Below, in pieces: positions 35,561 through 43,519 of a stretch of 45,026 bases of DNA. Source of the DNA: Candidatus Bacteroides merdigallinarum (lineage in GTDB: Bacteria; Bacteroidota; Bacteroidia; Bacteroidales; Bacteroidaceae). The stretch lies in contig DXBX01000037.1 of the NCBI GenBank assembly GCA_019116285.1, positions 1 to 45,026 of the forward strand. The letters run 5' to 3'. The stretch's first letter is position 1; each line of letters opens with the position of its first letter. The notes beneath the pieces were generated by a model. That model did not search any database, was not told the origin of the DNA, and saw nothing but the letters and a program-made list of their open reading frames with translations. A program made the translations under genes and the position numbers.

Positions 35561-35612
35561 GGTATCCCAATTCCCCTCCTCCGGGGAGGAGGAGAATTAA
35601 GTTACCAACGTT
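35561..35612. repeat. Palindromic element, short copy
   Basis: GGTATCCCAATTCCCCTCCTC followed by CGGGGAGGAGGAG and ATTAAGTTACCAACGTT. It has the same ends as the element at 29842-30030 but without its middle 135 bp or so. The CTCCTCCGGGGAGGAG stem can act as a terminator for cls. Confidence 0.8.
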
Positions 35613-35635
35613 AGAAACCAATACAACATATAAAT

Positions 35636-37046
35636 ATGAACCAAACCACCCACTACCTCCGCCTCCTCGCCCTCCCGGCCCTCGCCCTCCTGATGGCCGC
35701 CTGCGCCGACGACACGGACACCCCATCCACCGCCACCCCGGACGGCGACCTCACCGGGCAACCCGTCCGCTTCACCGCCACCGGACTATCCGTCACACCC
35801 GCAGGCATCGCACAAACCAAGGCCGACAACCCGGAGACCAACTTCCCCAAGAACGGCAGCACCATGAAGGTAACCATGGCCGACGCGAACCAAAACACTC
35901 TGCAAGAGGCCGTCTACACCTACTCCGCAACCAACGGCTGGACATCCACCGCCCCCCCTCCTCTGGCCCGACACGCAGAACAAATACTTGTTCACCGCCA
36001 TCAGCCCCGCAAATGCGGACATAACTAATCCCCCCTCCCCACAGAGTGGACGGCAGACAACCTGACAAAGTATGAGGAGATACGCACCACCACCGGGCCG
36101 CTCACAACCAAGGCCACGCAGAGCCTCCCCCTCACCCTGCTCCATGCGCTGGTAAAGGTGCAGGTAGTATCCACCTCCGGGCAGCCGGTCACGGTGAAGG
36201 ACGGCGAGACGTTCTACACCCTCTACACGGCGGACAATGTGGTCTATGAGGGGTATCTGACGCCCGTCGGCCATACAGAAGAGTTCCAGTTCATCTCCGA
36301 CAAGGTATATAAGGTGACGGCAATGCTGGCGGCGGGGACATTGGTGACGGCGTGCGATATGCCGGGTTACACCGCCATTGTCTGCCCTGCAGAGGGACAG
36401 CTATCTACGGTATGGCCGATGAATAATACCGAAAAGGTAATGATACTGGGGGAACTAGATGACACGGATATGACGACTATTAGGGGACATAATAACATAA
36501 CAGATCTCCTGCTCATGGATGTAACGGAAATAGGGACAAGTGCACTTAATTATTGCACTAACCTTGTCACCGTCAACCTGCCAAAGGCCAAATCCATAGG
36601 AAATGGAGCCTTCCTGAGGTGCAGTAAGCTTACAACTGTCAGCCTGCCGGAGGCCACATCCATAGAAAATGCAGCCTTCATAGGCTGTCGTGCACTTACC
36701 ACCGTCAATCTGCCACAGGCCACATCTATAGGAAACATGGCCTTCTATAGTGACAGTGAGCTCTCCAATATCAGTCTGCCTCTAGCCACAAATATAGGAA
36801 ACAATGCCTTCGGGATATGCATCAAACTCACCAGGATCTGCCTGCCCAAGAACGTTCAACTTGGAAACACTCCTTTTACAAATTGCATTGCCCTCACCAC
36901 CCTCTTCCTCAGCGATACAGACGCTACCGAGCGAGATGCCGAAGCTAGAAGGCGTCACCTGGCAAACCATCCACTATGGCTACACCGGCGGCAACTACCT
37001 CGACCCCGCCAACTATTCCGGCCACTGGCCCGAAACCACTAACTAA
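35636..37046 (+). pseudogene. Fimbrillin-family/BspA-type leucine-rich repeat lipoprotein, broken by three frame lesions
   Basis: Starts with a lipoprotein signal ending LLMAAC (lipobox Cys near residue 22) and a fimbrillin-like N-terminus (QPVRFTATGLSV). Frame 1 stops at 36028. Restoring frame needs removal of one C from the 7-C tract at 35952-35958 and addition of one C to the 6-C tract at 36030-36035; then EWTADNLTKYEEIRTTTGPL continues to five or six BspA-type LRR_5 repeats (S-x-x-LP-x-A-x-SIGNxAF, 36500-36850). A CGAGCGAG tandem duplication (36928-36935) breaks frame again just before GVTWQTIHYGYTGGNYLDPANYSG, which ends at 37046. Present-day products would be a 130-residue fragment and an internal piece. 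The LRR part is less G+C-rich than its flanks. Confidence 0.8.
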
Positions 37047-37058
37047 CCCTACATCATT

Positions 37059-38027
37059 ATGACCCATAAACTACCCCCCATCCTTTGCGGCCTCTCCCTC
37101 CTGGCCCTGGCCGCCTGCTATGACAACGAGCCGCAGATCACCATGCCCACCCCGCGCCCCGGCAGCGTCTCCGTGTCCCCCACGTGGGACGGCGCGGAGG
37201 GACGGGCCGTCCGCACCCAGGTGATGGCCTACACCGACGACGGGCGCCTCAACCTGGGCATCTTCTGGCCCGGAAGCCTCACGCCCGGCACATACCACGC
37301 CTTTGCCTACACCCCCGGCTCGCCCAACCTCACCCTGGAGTACGGCACCGCCCGCGTGGAGGGCTACGGCCCCGTCCTCCCCGACGTGGGCGAGCTGTGG
37401 ACGGGCTATGCCGACTTTGACGTGCAGGCCGGCCGCGAGACCTCCATCCCCCTCACCATGCAGCCCCAGACCCGCCTGCTGACCCTCGCCCTCCGCGTGG
37501 ACGGGGGACAAGCCGAACGGGTGCGCCGCCTCACCGCCACCCTCACCGGCGTGCGCCGCTCCCGCGTGGTGGACCCCGTGCAGGCAGCGGCCCTCGAGGC
37601 TGCCACCCGTGCGGAGGATGACCCGGACAGCGGCACCGCCCGCCTGGAGTTCACCTATGACGGCACGGCCTTCACCGCCTCCGCCCGACTGCTGGGCCTC
37701 GTGCCCGGTGCCGAGTACCGCCTCCGCATCACCCTCATCGACACGGACGGTAACACCGACACCCAGGACTTCGACCTCACCGGGGACCTCGCGGACTTCG
37801 ACTCCGAGGGCGGCACCTCCCTGCCCCCCGACGGCTTCCGGCTGGAGGCCGGCATCACCCTGCCCGAGCCCGAGCCTACCCCCGACCCGGATCCCGAACC
37901 GGAACCCGAGCCTGAGCCCGAGCCCGAGCCCGAACCCGATCCCACCCCCGTCGGCCCCCTGTTCAGCATAGACGGCTGGACCCCTGCGGATGATGCCGGG
38001 GGCGGGGCGGACATGGAAGTACAATAA
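37059..38027 (+). CDS. Surface lipoprotein, FimB/DUF5119-like
   Basis: 322 residues. Lipoprotein signal MTHKLPPILCGLSLLALAAC with Cys20. A region of beta-strands follows (about 35-275) in the manner of fimbrial anchor or tip lipoproteins of Bacteroidales (DUF5119 resemblance, e.g. SLTPGTYHAFAY and the strand pattern RLLTLALRVDG). Near the C-terminus is a proline-glutamate repeat (PEPEPEPEPE-type, about residues 268-294, DNA about 37860-37940 built of 6-bp units), then a short GWTPADDAGGGADMEVQ end like those of fimbrillins. It is placed between two fimbrillin-family genes. The family assignment is moderate; the envelope location is well supported. Confidence 0.7.
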   Translation: MTHKLPPILCGLSLLALAACYDNEPQITMPTPRPGSVSVSPTWDGAEGRAVRTQVMAYTDDGRLNLGIFWPGSLTPGTYHAFAYTPGSPNLTLEYGTARVEGYGPVLPDVGELWTGYADFDVQAGRETSIPLTMQPQTRLLTLALRVDGGQAERVRRLTATLTGVRRSRVVDPVQAAALEAATRAEDDPDSGTARLEFTYDGTAFTASARLLGLVPGAEYRLRITLIDTDGNTDTQDFDLTGDLADFDSEGGTSLPPDGFRLEAGITLPEPEPTPDPDPEPEPEPEPEPEPEPDPTPVGPLFSIDGWTPADDAGGGADMEVQ

Positions 38028-38060
38028 CCCCTATAGATAACCCTTTAATACTGGAATGAT

Positions 38061-38984
38061 ATGAACTATCCCTTGAAACCGCTGCTCCTGGCAGCCTCCG
38101 CCCTCCTGCTGGCCACCGCCTGCACCAACGAGGACAACCAACCCGACATCGTGGACATCACCCGTCCCATTGACCTCCGCCTCAGCCCCGCCGCCCCCGT
38201 GACGGCGGACACCAAGGTGGCCATTGACGGCACCGACTTCGCCTCCGCCGACGAGATAGGCCTCTACCTCGCCTGGACCGACGGCGCCACGGCACAAGTC
38301 CCCATCACCTCGTCCATCGCCCAAACCACGTGGCAGGGCAACGCCTTCTCCGGCGAGTCCCTCTACTGGCAGAACACGGCGGACCATCACACCCTCTATG
38401 CCTACTATCCCTATGCGGACGGTGTGACCGGCTACCAGGTGCCCGTCACCCTCCCCGCCATGCAGACCGCCACGGATGAGGCCTCCCGCAACATCCTCTA
38501 CGGCACCTTCAGCGGCAAGGCACAGAGCAGTGTAACGATAGAGATGGGCCACTGCATGAGCGTGGTGAACATCACGCTGGAGAAGGGCGCAGGCTATGGT
38601 GCCACCGACCCCCTGCCCGACATCACCGACGTAGTACTCTCCGGCAGCTACCACACGTCCGGCACGCTGGACCTGGCCACGGGTGAGGTGACGGCTGATG
38701 CCGCAGGCACCACGTCCCCCATCACCACGTACCTCAACGGCACCACCTACCGCGCCATCCTGCTGCCGGGCGAGACCCTGGGCAACATCGTCATCACCAC
38801 GGAGGACGGCACGACCTATACGTACCGGCCCACGGAGACGGTCACCACCAAGGCCAATACGCAGTATAACTTCACCCTGCAGCTGAATAAGGCAGAGGTG
38901 ACACTGGGCGACCTCGACATCTTGCAGTGGGGCACGACAGAAGCCACCGGCGGTGCCAATATGAACATCCCGGCAGGTAACTAA
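38061..38984 (+). CDS. Fimbrillin family lipoprotein
   Basis: 307 residues. Lipoprotein signal ending LLATAC (Cys21), then a fimbrillin-type fold: LYAYYPYADGVTGYQVPVTLPAMQTAT, the VNITLEKG core strand after HCMSV, YRAILLPGETLGN, and the C-terminal block DLDILQWGTTEATGGANMNIPAGN, close in pattern to the end of Mfa1/Bacteroides fimbrillins (NW-x-D/T). It is probably exported, lipid-modified and assembled at the cell surface as a pilus or adhesin subunit after protease cleavage. Third gene of a surface-protein cluster, 33 bases after the previous one. A terminator follows. Confidence 0.85.
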   Translation: MNYPLKPLLLAASALLLATACTNEDNQPDIVDITRPIDLRLSPAAPVTADTKVAIDGTDFASADEIGLYLAWTDGATAQVPITSSIAQTTWQGNAFSGESLYWQNTADHHTLYAYYPYADGVTGYQVPVTLPAMQTATDEASRNILYGTFSGKAQSSVTIEMGHCMSVVNITLEKGAGYGATDPLPDITDVVLSGSYHTSGTLDLATGEVTADAAGTTSPITTYLNGTTYRAILLPGETLGNIVITTEDGTTYTYRPTETVTTKANTQYNFTLQLNKAEVTLGDLDILQWGTTEATGGANMNIPAGN

Positions 38985-38997
38985 CCCCCCGAACGAA

Positions 38998-39031
38998 GTA
39001 GGGGCGGCCCTTGCGGCCGCCCCTTTTCATT
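38998..39031 (+). terminator. Terminator after the fimbrillin gene; variant of the GC-rich dispersed palindrome
   Basis: GGGGCGGCC (39001-39009) with GGCCGCCCC (39015-39023), loop CTTGC, followed by TTTTCATTT. Preceded by GTA as in the related copies; three inner stem pairs differ from those in a compensatory way. Confidence 0.75.
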
Positions 39032-39049
39032 TATATATACCCATACCAA

Positions 39050-39074
39050 GGGCGGGGGCAAGCCCCGCCCCTAC
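39050..39074 (-). repeat. GC-rich dispersed palindrome, inverted copy
   Basis: The reverse complement is identical over 25 bp to 32532-32556. It starts 10 bp beyond the rsmD stop (39085) and may terminate the rsmD transcript. Confidence 0.8.
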
Positions 39075-39084
39075 GGTTCCCCCG

Positions 39085-39624
39085 TCAGCGGAAGAAGGAG
39101 AAGTTGACACTGCCATAGGCCCGGTGCTCCACGAAGCGGGGGTGGGTGTCGAAGGTGTTGCGCTTGCCGTGCTCCAGGATGAAGAGCCCGCCGGGCTTCA
39201 GCAGGGTGCCCCCCAGGACAAGGTCGGGCAGGGTCGGCAGCTCCTTCAGCTCGTAGGGCGGGTCGGCAAAGACCAGGTCGAAGGCGCTGTGCGTGGTGCG
39301 CAGGAAGCGGAACACGTCGGAGTGTACGGGGAGCCACCGTTCCTCCTTCAGCTCGCGCATGACGCGGCAGATGAAGGCGTAGTGGTCGCGGTCCTTCTCG
39401 ACGGACACCACCCGGGCACAGCCGCGGGACACCAGCTCGAGGCTGATGCTGCCCGTGCCGGCAAAGAGGTCGAGGGCCTCCACCCCGTCTTCCTCGAAGT
39501 CATAGTAATTGGAGGTCAATACATTGAAGAGGTTCTCCTTGGCAAAGTCCGTGGTGGGACGTGCCTTGAATGTGCGGGGCACGTCGAAGTGCCGCCGCTT
39601 GTAGATGCCACTGATTACTCGCAT
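39085..39624 (-). CDS. rsmD: 16S rRNA (guanine(966)-N(2))-methyltransferase
   Basis: 179 residues. SAM-dependent enzyme that methylates G966 of 16S rRNA in the small subunit. The opening MRVISGIYKRRHFDVP and the RPTTDFAKENLFNVL block are typical of RsmD. SAM-binding LDLFAGTGS is at 51-59 and the catalytic DPPYE motif at 121-125. Length fits the family. It lies 49 bases downstream of the DUF3822 gene on the same strand, a pairing common in Bacteroides. Confidence 0.95.
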   Translation of the reverse strand: MRVISGIYKRRHFDVPRTFKARPTTDFAKENLFNVLTSNYYDFEEDGVEALDLFAGTGSISLELVSRGCARVVSVEKDRDHYAFICRVMRELKEERWLPVHSDVFRFLRTTHSAFDLVFADPPYELKELPTLPDLVLGGTLLKPGGLFILEHGKRNTFDTHPRFVEHRAYGSVNFSFFR

Positions 39625-39673
39625 AGGATGAATAGAAGTTAAGAAGTTAAGGAGTTAAGAAGGGGGAGGGCGG

Positions 39674-40438
39674 TCATTCCCTCCTTATCCCCAGGAAGTC
39701 CATCCGTACCCCGGCCTGTGCCACGAACACCCGTCGCACGAACTTCCCCAGTCCGCGTACCCAGTCGTCGCCCCGGGCGGCCCGTCCGCAGAGGTGCAGC
39801 TCGTCGCGCTCCTGGTCGAAGCCCAGGGTGTTCCAGGCGCAGAGCAGGTAGTAGGCGCGGTCCTCGTCGCGGGTGCAGGGATAGGAGTTGCACAGGAGGA
39901 GGCGTCCCCCGTCGTAGCAGAAGACCTCGGTCCGCTCGCGGTGTACCTGGACGTACATCTTGCGCGTGTTGCCTTGGCGGCTCTTCTCCGCAAAGAGGTC
40001 CAGCAGGGGGGAGACCTGCGCCCGGAGGGTGGCGCCGGGCCACCGCTCCTGCACGAAGTCGCACACGCTGCGGTCCACGCCGTAGAGGACCACGAGGTTG
40101 TTGCGGTGCAGGATGTCGTAGCGCACCTCCTCGTGGGGGCGGCGGGGGTGGTTGAAGTAGAACACCGCTTCGGCCTGCTCGTCCTCGAAGAGCTCCAGGG
40201 GCATCAGGGTGAAGCGGGGGGTGGCCGCCAGCACGTACACCTGCCGGTAGGGGCGCCCCAGCCACTCCCAGGTCTCGAAGGCCCGGCGCAGGTTGGCGGC
40301 CAGGGGCAGGGACTCGTCCACGGGCCAGTCCTCGCAGGTCTCCTCCCCGCTCAGGGGGTTGAACACCGAGAAGGCCAGGCCGTCCGCATCCACACGGACG
40401 GACAAGGTGTATTGTTCCGAGAGGTTGAAATCTGTCAT
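39674..40438 (-). CDS. DUF3822 family protein
   Basis: 254 residues from the ATG at 40438 (MTDFNLSEQYTLSVRVDADG). The family is predicted to have an ASKHA (actin/hexokinase-like) fold; segments YTLSVRVDADGLAFSV and TRKMYVQVHRERTEVFCYDGGRLLLCNSY look like the paired beta-sheet repeats of the two lobes. No catalytic residues can be assigned. The function is unknown; it is conserved upstream of rsmD in Bacteroidetes. The frame is open up to 40525, but the extra part is the promoter region. Confidence 0.85.
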   Translation of the reverse strand: MTDFNLSEQYTLSVRVDADGLAFSVFNPLSGEETCEDWPVDESLPLAANLRRAFETWEWLGRPYRQVYVLAATPRFTLMPLELFEDEQAEAVFYFNHPRRPHEEVRYDILHRNNLVVLYGVDRSVCDFVQERWPGATLRAQVSPLLDLFAEKSRQGNTRKMYVQVHRERTEVFCYDGGRLLLCNSYPCTRDEDRAYYLLCAWNTLGFDQERDELHLCGRAARGDDWVRGLGKFVRRVFVAQAGVRMDFLGIRRE

Positions 40439-40511
40439 AGGCAATGATTCATGAGTAGTTATTCTCCCGCGGATGCCGGGAATGTCACTTGAGTTTGCTA
40501 TATTCGCGGCG

Positions 40512-40543
40512 CAAATGTAGGACAAAATAGAGAATTATACAAG
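40512..40543 (-). promoter_or_regulatory. Promoter of the DUF3822-rsmD unit
   Basis: Minus-strand TACATTTG (40519-40512), 20 bp, CTTG (40543-40540). The -33 box overlaps the leader of the divergent helicase gene (start 40546). Confidence 0.6.
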
Positions 40544-40545
40544 TA

Positions 40546-41952
40546 ATGCTACACAACTATCTGGAAAAACAGGTGCGCTCCCACTTCCCCCACACGCCCA
40601 CGCCGGACCAGGACCGGGCGCTGGGACTGCTGGCGGCGTTCCTCACGTCCACCGACCCGGAGGGGGCCTTCATCCTGCGGGGCTATGCGGGCACGGGCAA
40701 GACATCGCTCATCGGTGCCCTGGTGCGTACGCTGGACACCTTGAAGCAAAAGGTGGTGCTGCTGGCTCCCACGGGCCGGGCGGCGAAGGTCTTCGCGGCC
40801 TATGCGGGGTGCCCCGCCTTCACCATTCACAAGCGCATCTACCGCCAGCGGGCCTTCAACGGCGAGGGGGGCAACTTCACCCTGAACAATAACCTGGCCA
40901 CGCATACCCTCTTCATCGTGGACGAGGCATCGATGATTGCCAACGAGGGACTGTCCGGCGCCATGTTCGGCACGGGCCGCCTGCTGGACGACCTGGTGCA
41001 CTTCGTCTACAGCGGCCAGGGCTGCCGCCTGCTCCTGACGGGCGACACGGCCCAGCTGCCGCCCGTGGGCGAGGAGCTCAGCCCCGCCCTCTGCGCCGAC
41101 GCCCTGCGGGGCTATGGCCTCCGGGTGACGGAGACGGACCTGACGCAGGTGGTGAGGCAGGAGGCGGAGTCGGGCATCCTGTGGAACGCCACCCGCCTGC
41201 GGGAGGCCATCGCCGGCGAGGACTTCGCCGTCCTGCCCCCCATCCGCCTGGAGGGCTTCGCCGACATTCGCCCCCTGCCGGGCACGGAGCTGATAGAGGC
41301 GCTGGAGGACTGCTACGCCAAGGACGGCATGGACGAGACCATCGTCATCTGCCGCAGCAACCGCCGGGCCAACCTCTACAACGAGGGCATCCGCCGCCGC
41401 ATCCTCTGGCGCGAGGAGGAGCTGGAGGGGGGCGACCTGCTGATGGTGGCCAAGAACAACTACTATTGGACGGGCCGGGAGAAGGACACCGACTTCATCG
41501 CCAACGGCGAGACCGCCATCGTCCGCCGCGTCCGCCACACCCGCGAGCTCTACGGGTTCCGCTTTGCCGACGTGACCCTCCGCCTGCCGGACAACAACGA
41601 CCTGGAACTGGAGACCACCCTCCTGCTGGACACCCTGCACAGCGATGCCCCCGCCCTGACCCGCGACGAGGCCGACCGCCTGTTCCACGCCGTGCTGGAG
41701 GACTATGCCGACATCCCCACCAAGTCCGAACGGATGAAGCGCCTCAAGTCCGACCCGTACTACAATGCCCTCCAGGCGAAGTATGCCTATGCCGTCACCT
41801 GCCACAAGGCGCAGGGCGGACAGTGGCGTAACGTCTTCCTGGACCAGGCCACGATGCCCGAAGAGTACCTGACGCCCGACTTCTTCCGCTGGCTCTACAC
41901 GGCCTTCACCCGCGCCACGGGGACGCTCTACCTGGTGAATTACACGCCATAA
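40546..41952 (+). CDS. RecD-like ATP-dependent DNA helicase
   Basis: 468 residues, superfamily 1 helicase. Walker A GYAGTGKT (46-53), Walker B with Q-loop IVDEASMI near residue 125, motif III LLLTGDTAQLPPVGE, and the C-terminal UvrD_C_2-type motifs VTCHKAQGGQW and YTAFTRATGTLYLVN. Shorter than RecD2 (lacking its long N-terminal domain), as in the Bacteroidetes family annotated 'ATP-dependent RecD-like DNA helicase'. It likely unwinds DNA in 5'-3' direction during repair or recombination. Start at 40546 (MLHNYLEKQ) lies 106 bp from the divergent DUF3822 gene. Confidence 0.88.
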   Translation: MLHNYLEKQVRSHFPHTPTPDQDRALGLLAAFLTSTDPEGAFILRGYAGTGKTSLIGALVRTLDTLKQKVVLLAPTGRAAKVFAAYAGCPAFTIHKRIYRQRAFNGEGGNFTLNNNLATHTLFIVDEASMIANEGLSGAMFGTGRLLDDLVHFVYSGQGCRLLLTGDTAQLPPVGEELSPALCADALRGYGLRVTETDLTQVVRQEAESGILWNATRLREAIAGEDFAVLPPIRLEGFADIRPLPGTELIEALEDCYAKDGMDETIVICRSNRRANLYNEGIRRRILWREEELEGGDLLMVAKNNYYWTGREKDTDFIANGETAIVRRVRHTRELYGFRFADVTLRLPDNNDLELETTLLLDTLHSDAPALTRDEADRLFHAVLEDYADIPTKSERMKRLKSDPYYNALQAKYAYAVTCHKAQGGQWRNVFLDQATMPEEYLTPDFFRWLYTAFTRATGTLYLVNYTP

Positions 41953-42056
41953 GTGGTACTTTTTACTAAAAATAACAGCCCGCAGGGGGCACTTGTCCGA
42001 GGTTTTTCGTATCATTGCACCCAATTCATACAAACATACCTTTATACATATCTACA

Positions 42057-43139
42057 ATGAAGAAGCTGACAACTATCGCAAGCCTGCTGCTGTGCCTCCT
42101 CCTCATCGGTCCGGCCGCACAGGCACAAGAGAAGAATGAAGACGCCCGCTACCTCGCGGGGGCCGTACCCGAAGAGAACGGCAAAGTAGTCTTTACCAAG
42201 GAATATAGCATCCCCGGCATGACGCAAGACGAAGTGTTCGACCGCATGCTGCAGTGGATGGACGCCCGCCTCAAGGAGAACAAGAACGACAGCCGCGTGC
42301 TCTATAGCAATAAGGAGAAGGGACAGATCGTGGGCACGGTGGACGAGTGGATTGTCTTCAGCTCCAACGCCCTCTCGCTGGACCGCACGCGCCTCCTCGC
42401 ACAGTTCACCGTCCTCTGCCAACCCGAGGCCTGCACCTTCCACGTGGAGAAGATCCGCTACATCTACCGCGAGGGTGAGGAGAGATACACCGCCGAGGAG
42501 TGGATCACCGACAAATACGCACTGAACAAGTCGCAGACCAAGCTGGTGCGCGGACTGGCCAAGTGGCGCCGCAAGACCGTGGACTATATGGACAACCTCT
42601 TCCAGCAGGCTGCCGATGCCCTCAGCGCCGTGCCCGATGAAACGGCCGTAGAGCCCGCTCCGGAGGCTGTGCAAGAGGCTGCCACCCCCAAACGCCAGGT
42701 GGTCATCACGCCTAAAAACAAGGTGACGGTACAACCCGCCAAGGCCACACCGACCGCTCCCGTCGTCTCCCCCACTCCGGCGCCGGCCGCCACGAAGCAG
42801 GCCTCGCCCGACGAACTGTCCGACGACCTCATCCAACCCAATGCCGGCCGTCTGGTCATTGTCATCGGCGACGACCCCTTCAACCAGACCATGATGACTG
42901 CCAATGCCGGCGGTTCGTTGGGACGGATGAACGGACGCCGTGTGGTGTTCACCATCCTCTCGCCCGAACAGTCGCATGACCTGCTGGACAGCACGGATAC
43001 CTACACCGTCCGCTTCTATCCCAATGGCAGCACCGTCCCCAGTGTCGAGTTGCAGTGCCGCAAGCTGGCCTCGCCCGAGACACCCGAAGGCATGCCACGC
43101 ACGTATGTAGGTGAAATTCTGAAAGCAACAGTACAATAA
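42057..43139 (+). CDS. DUF4468 domain-containing exported protein
   Basis: 360 residues. Signal peptide KKLTTIASLLLCLLLIG with cleavage expected after AQA. DUF4468 region at about 35-150 (VVFTKEYSIPGMTQDEVFDRMLQWM ... AQFTVLCQPEACTFHVEKIRYIY), a Pro/Ala/Thr-rich linker (about 200-258), and a C-terminal beta-rich domain (LVIVIGDDPFN ... TYVGEILKATVQ) possibly resembling a second small domain. Function unknown; DUF4468 proteins are common exported proteins in Bacteroides. Start at 42057 rather than upstream, since this gives the signal peptide. One base separates its stop from the next gene. Confidence 0.85.
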   Translation: MKKLTTIASLLLCLLLIGPAAQAQEKNEDARYLAGAVPEENGKVVFTKEYSIPGMTQDEVFDRMLQWMDARLKENKNDSRVLYSNKEKGQIVGTVDEWIVFSSNALSLDRTRLLAQFTVLCQPEACTFHVEKIRYIYREGEERYTAEEWITDKYALNKSQTKLVRGLAKWRRKTVDYMDNLFQQAADALSAVPDETAVEPAPEAVQEAATPKRQVVITPKNKVTVQPAKATPTAPVVSPTPAPAATKQASPDELSDDLIQPNAGRLVIVIGDDPFNQTMMTANAGGSLGRMNGRRVVFTILSPEQSHDLLDSTDTYTVRFYPNGSTVPSVELQCRKLASPETPEGMPRTYVGEILKATVQ

Positions 43140-43140
43140 T

Positions 43141-43332
43141 ATGAACCAGGAGATAGAAAAAGCCATGACGGGCGGCATCGTCTTCAAAGGACATAAGGAA
43201 CGCCCCAAGGAAGAGCCCAAGATCAAGACCAAGGCCAAGAAGAAGACCTACATCACAGGACTTCACGGATCCGGTGCCGCCAAGATGAAAGCCGAGATAC
43301 GCCACAAGCGTGCCAACCGGCATAAGAAATAA
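43141..43332 (+). CDS. Small basic protein, 63 residues
   Basis: 63 residues, MNQEIEKAMTGGIVFKGHKE followed by two Lys-rich runs (KIKTKAKKKTYITG and the C-terminal KAEIRHKRANRHKK). About one third is Lys/Arg/His, so it is probably nucleic-acid-bound. It begins one base after the stop of the DUF4468 gene, and a terminator follows, so it is the last gene of that unit. I do not recognise the family. Gene reality is supported by the tight spacing and the good reading frame. Confidence 0.65.
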   Translation: MNQEIEKAMTGGIVFKGHKERPKEEPKIKTKAKKKTYITGLHGSGAAKMKAEIRHKRANRHKK

Positions 43333-43384
43333 ACATCACTTGGACATCCCAAGGTGACAAGTTCATTGTCACATATCCTCTGGA

Positions 43385-43423
43385 GAGAGTTCTCAGCCGT
43401 GAGGCCGGGAACTCTCATTTTTT
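43385..43423 (+). terminator. Terminator after the small basic protein gene
   Basis: GAGAGTTC (43385-43392) and GAACTCTC (43409-43416), then ATTTTTTA. Confidence 0.8.
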
Positions 43424-43489
43424 ATCCTACAGGCACAGATTTAACAGAAATGTAACAGAGGCCTCATACAGACCTCCCGCATAAATCAT

Positions 43490-43497
43490 ACCTTTGC
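43490..43497 (+). promoter_or_regulatory. GDPD gene promoter, -7 element
   Basis: TACCTTTG, 22 bp before the start codon at 43520. The -33 region has no clear TTTG. Confidence 0.5.
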
Positions 43498-43519
43498 AAA
43501 AGTAATCCATACACTAAGC

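Noticed and set aside
42001..42017. Promoter TATCATTG for the DUF4468 gene
   Set aside because: Only a partial match to TAnnTTTG and no -33 box; not listed as a feature.
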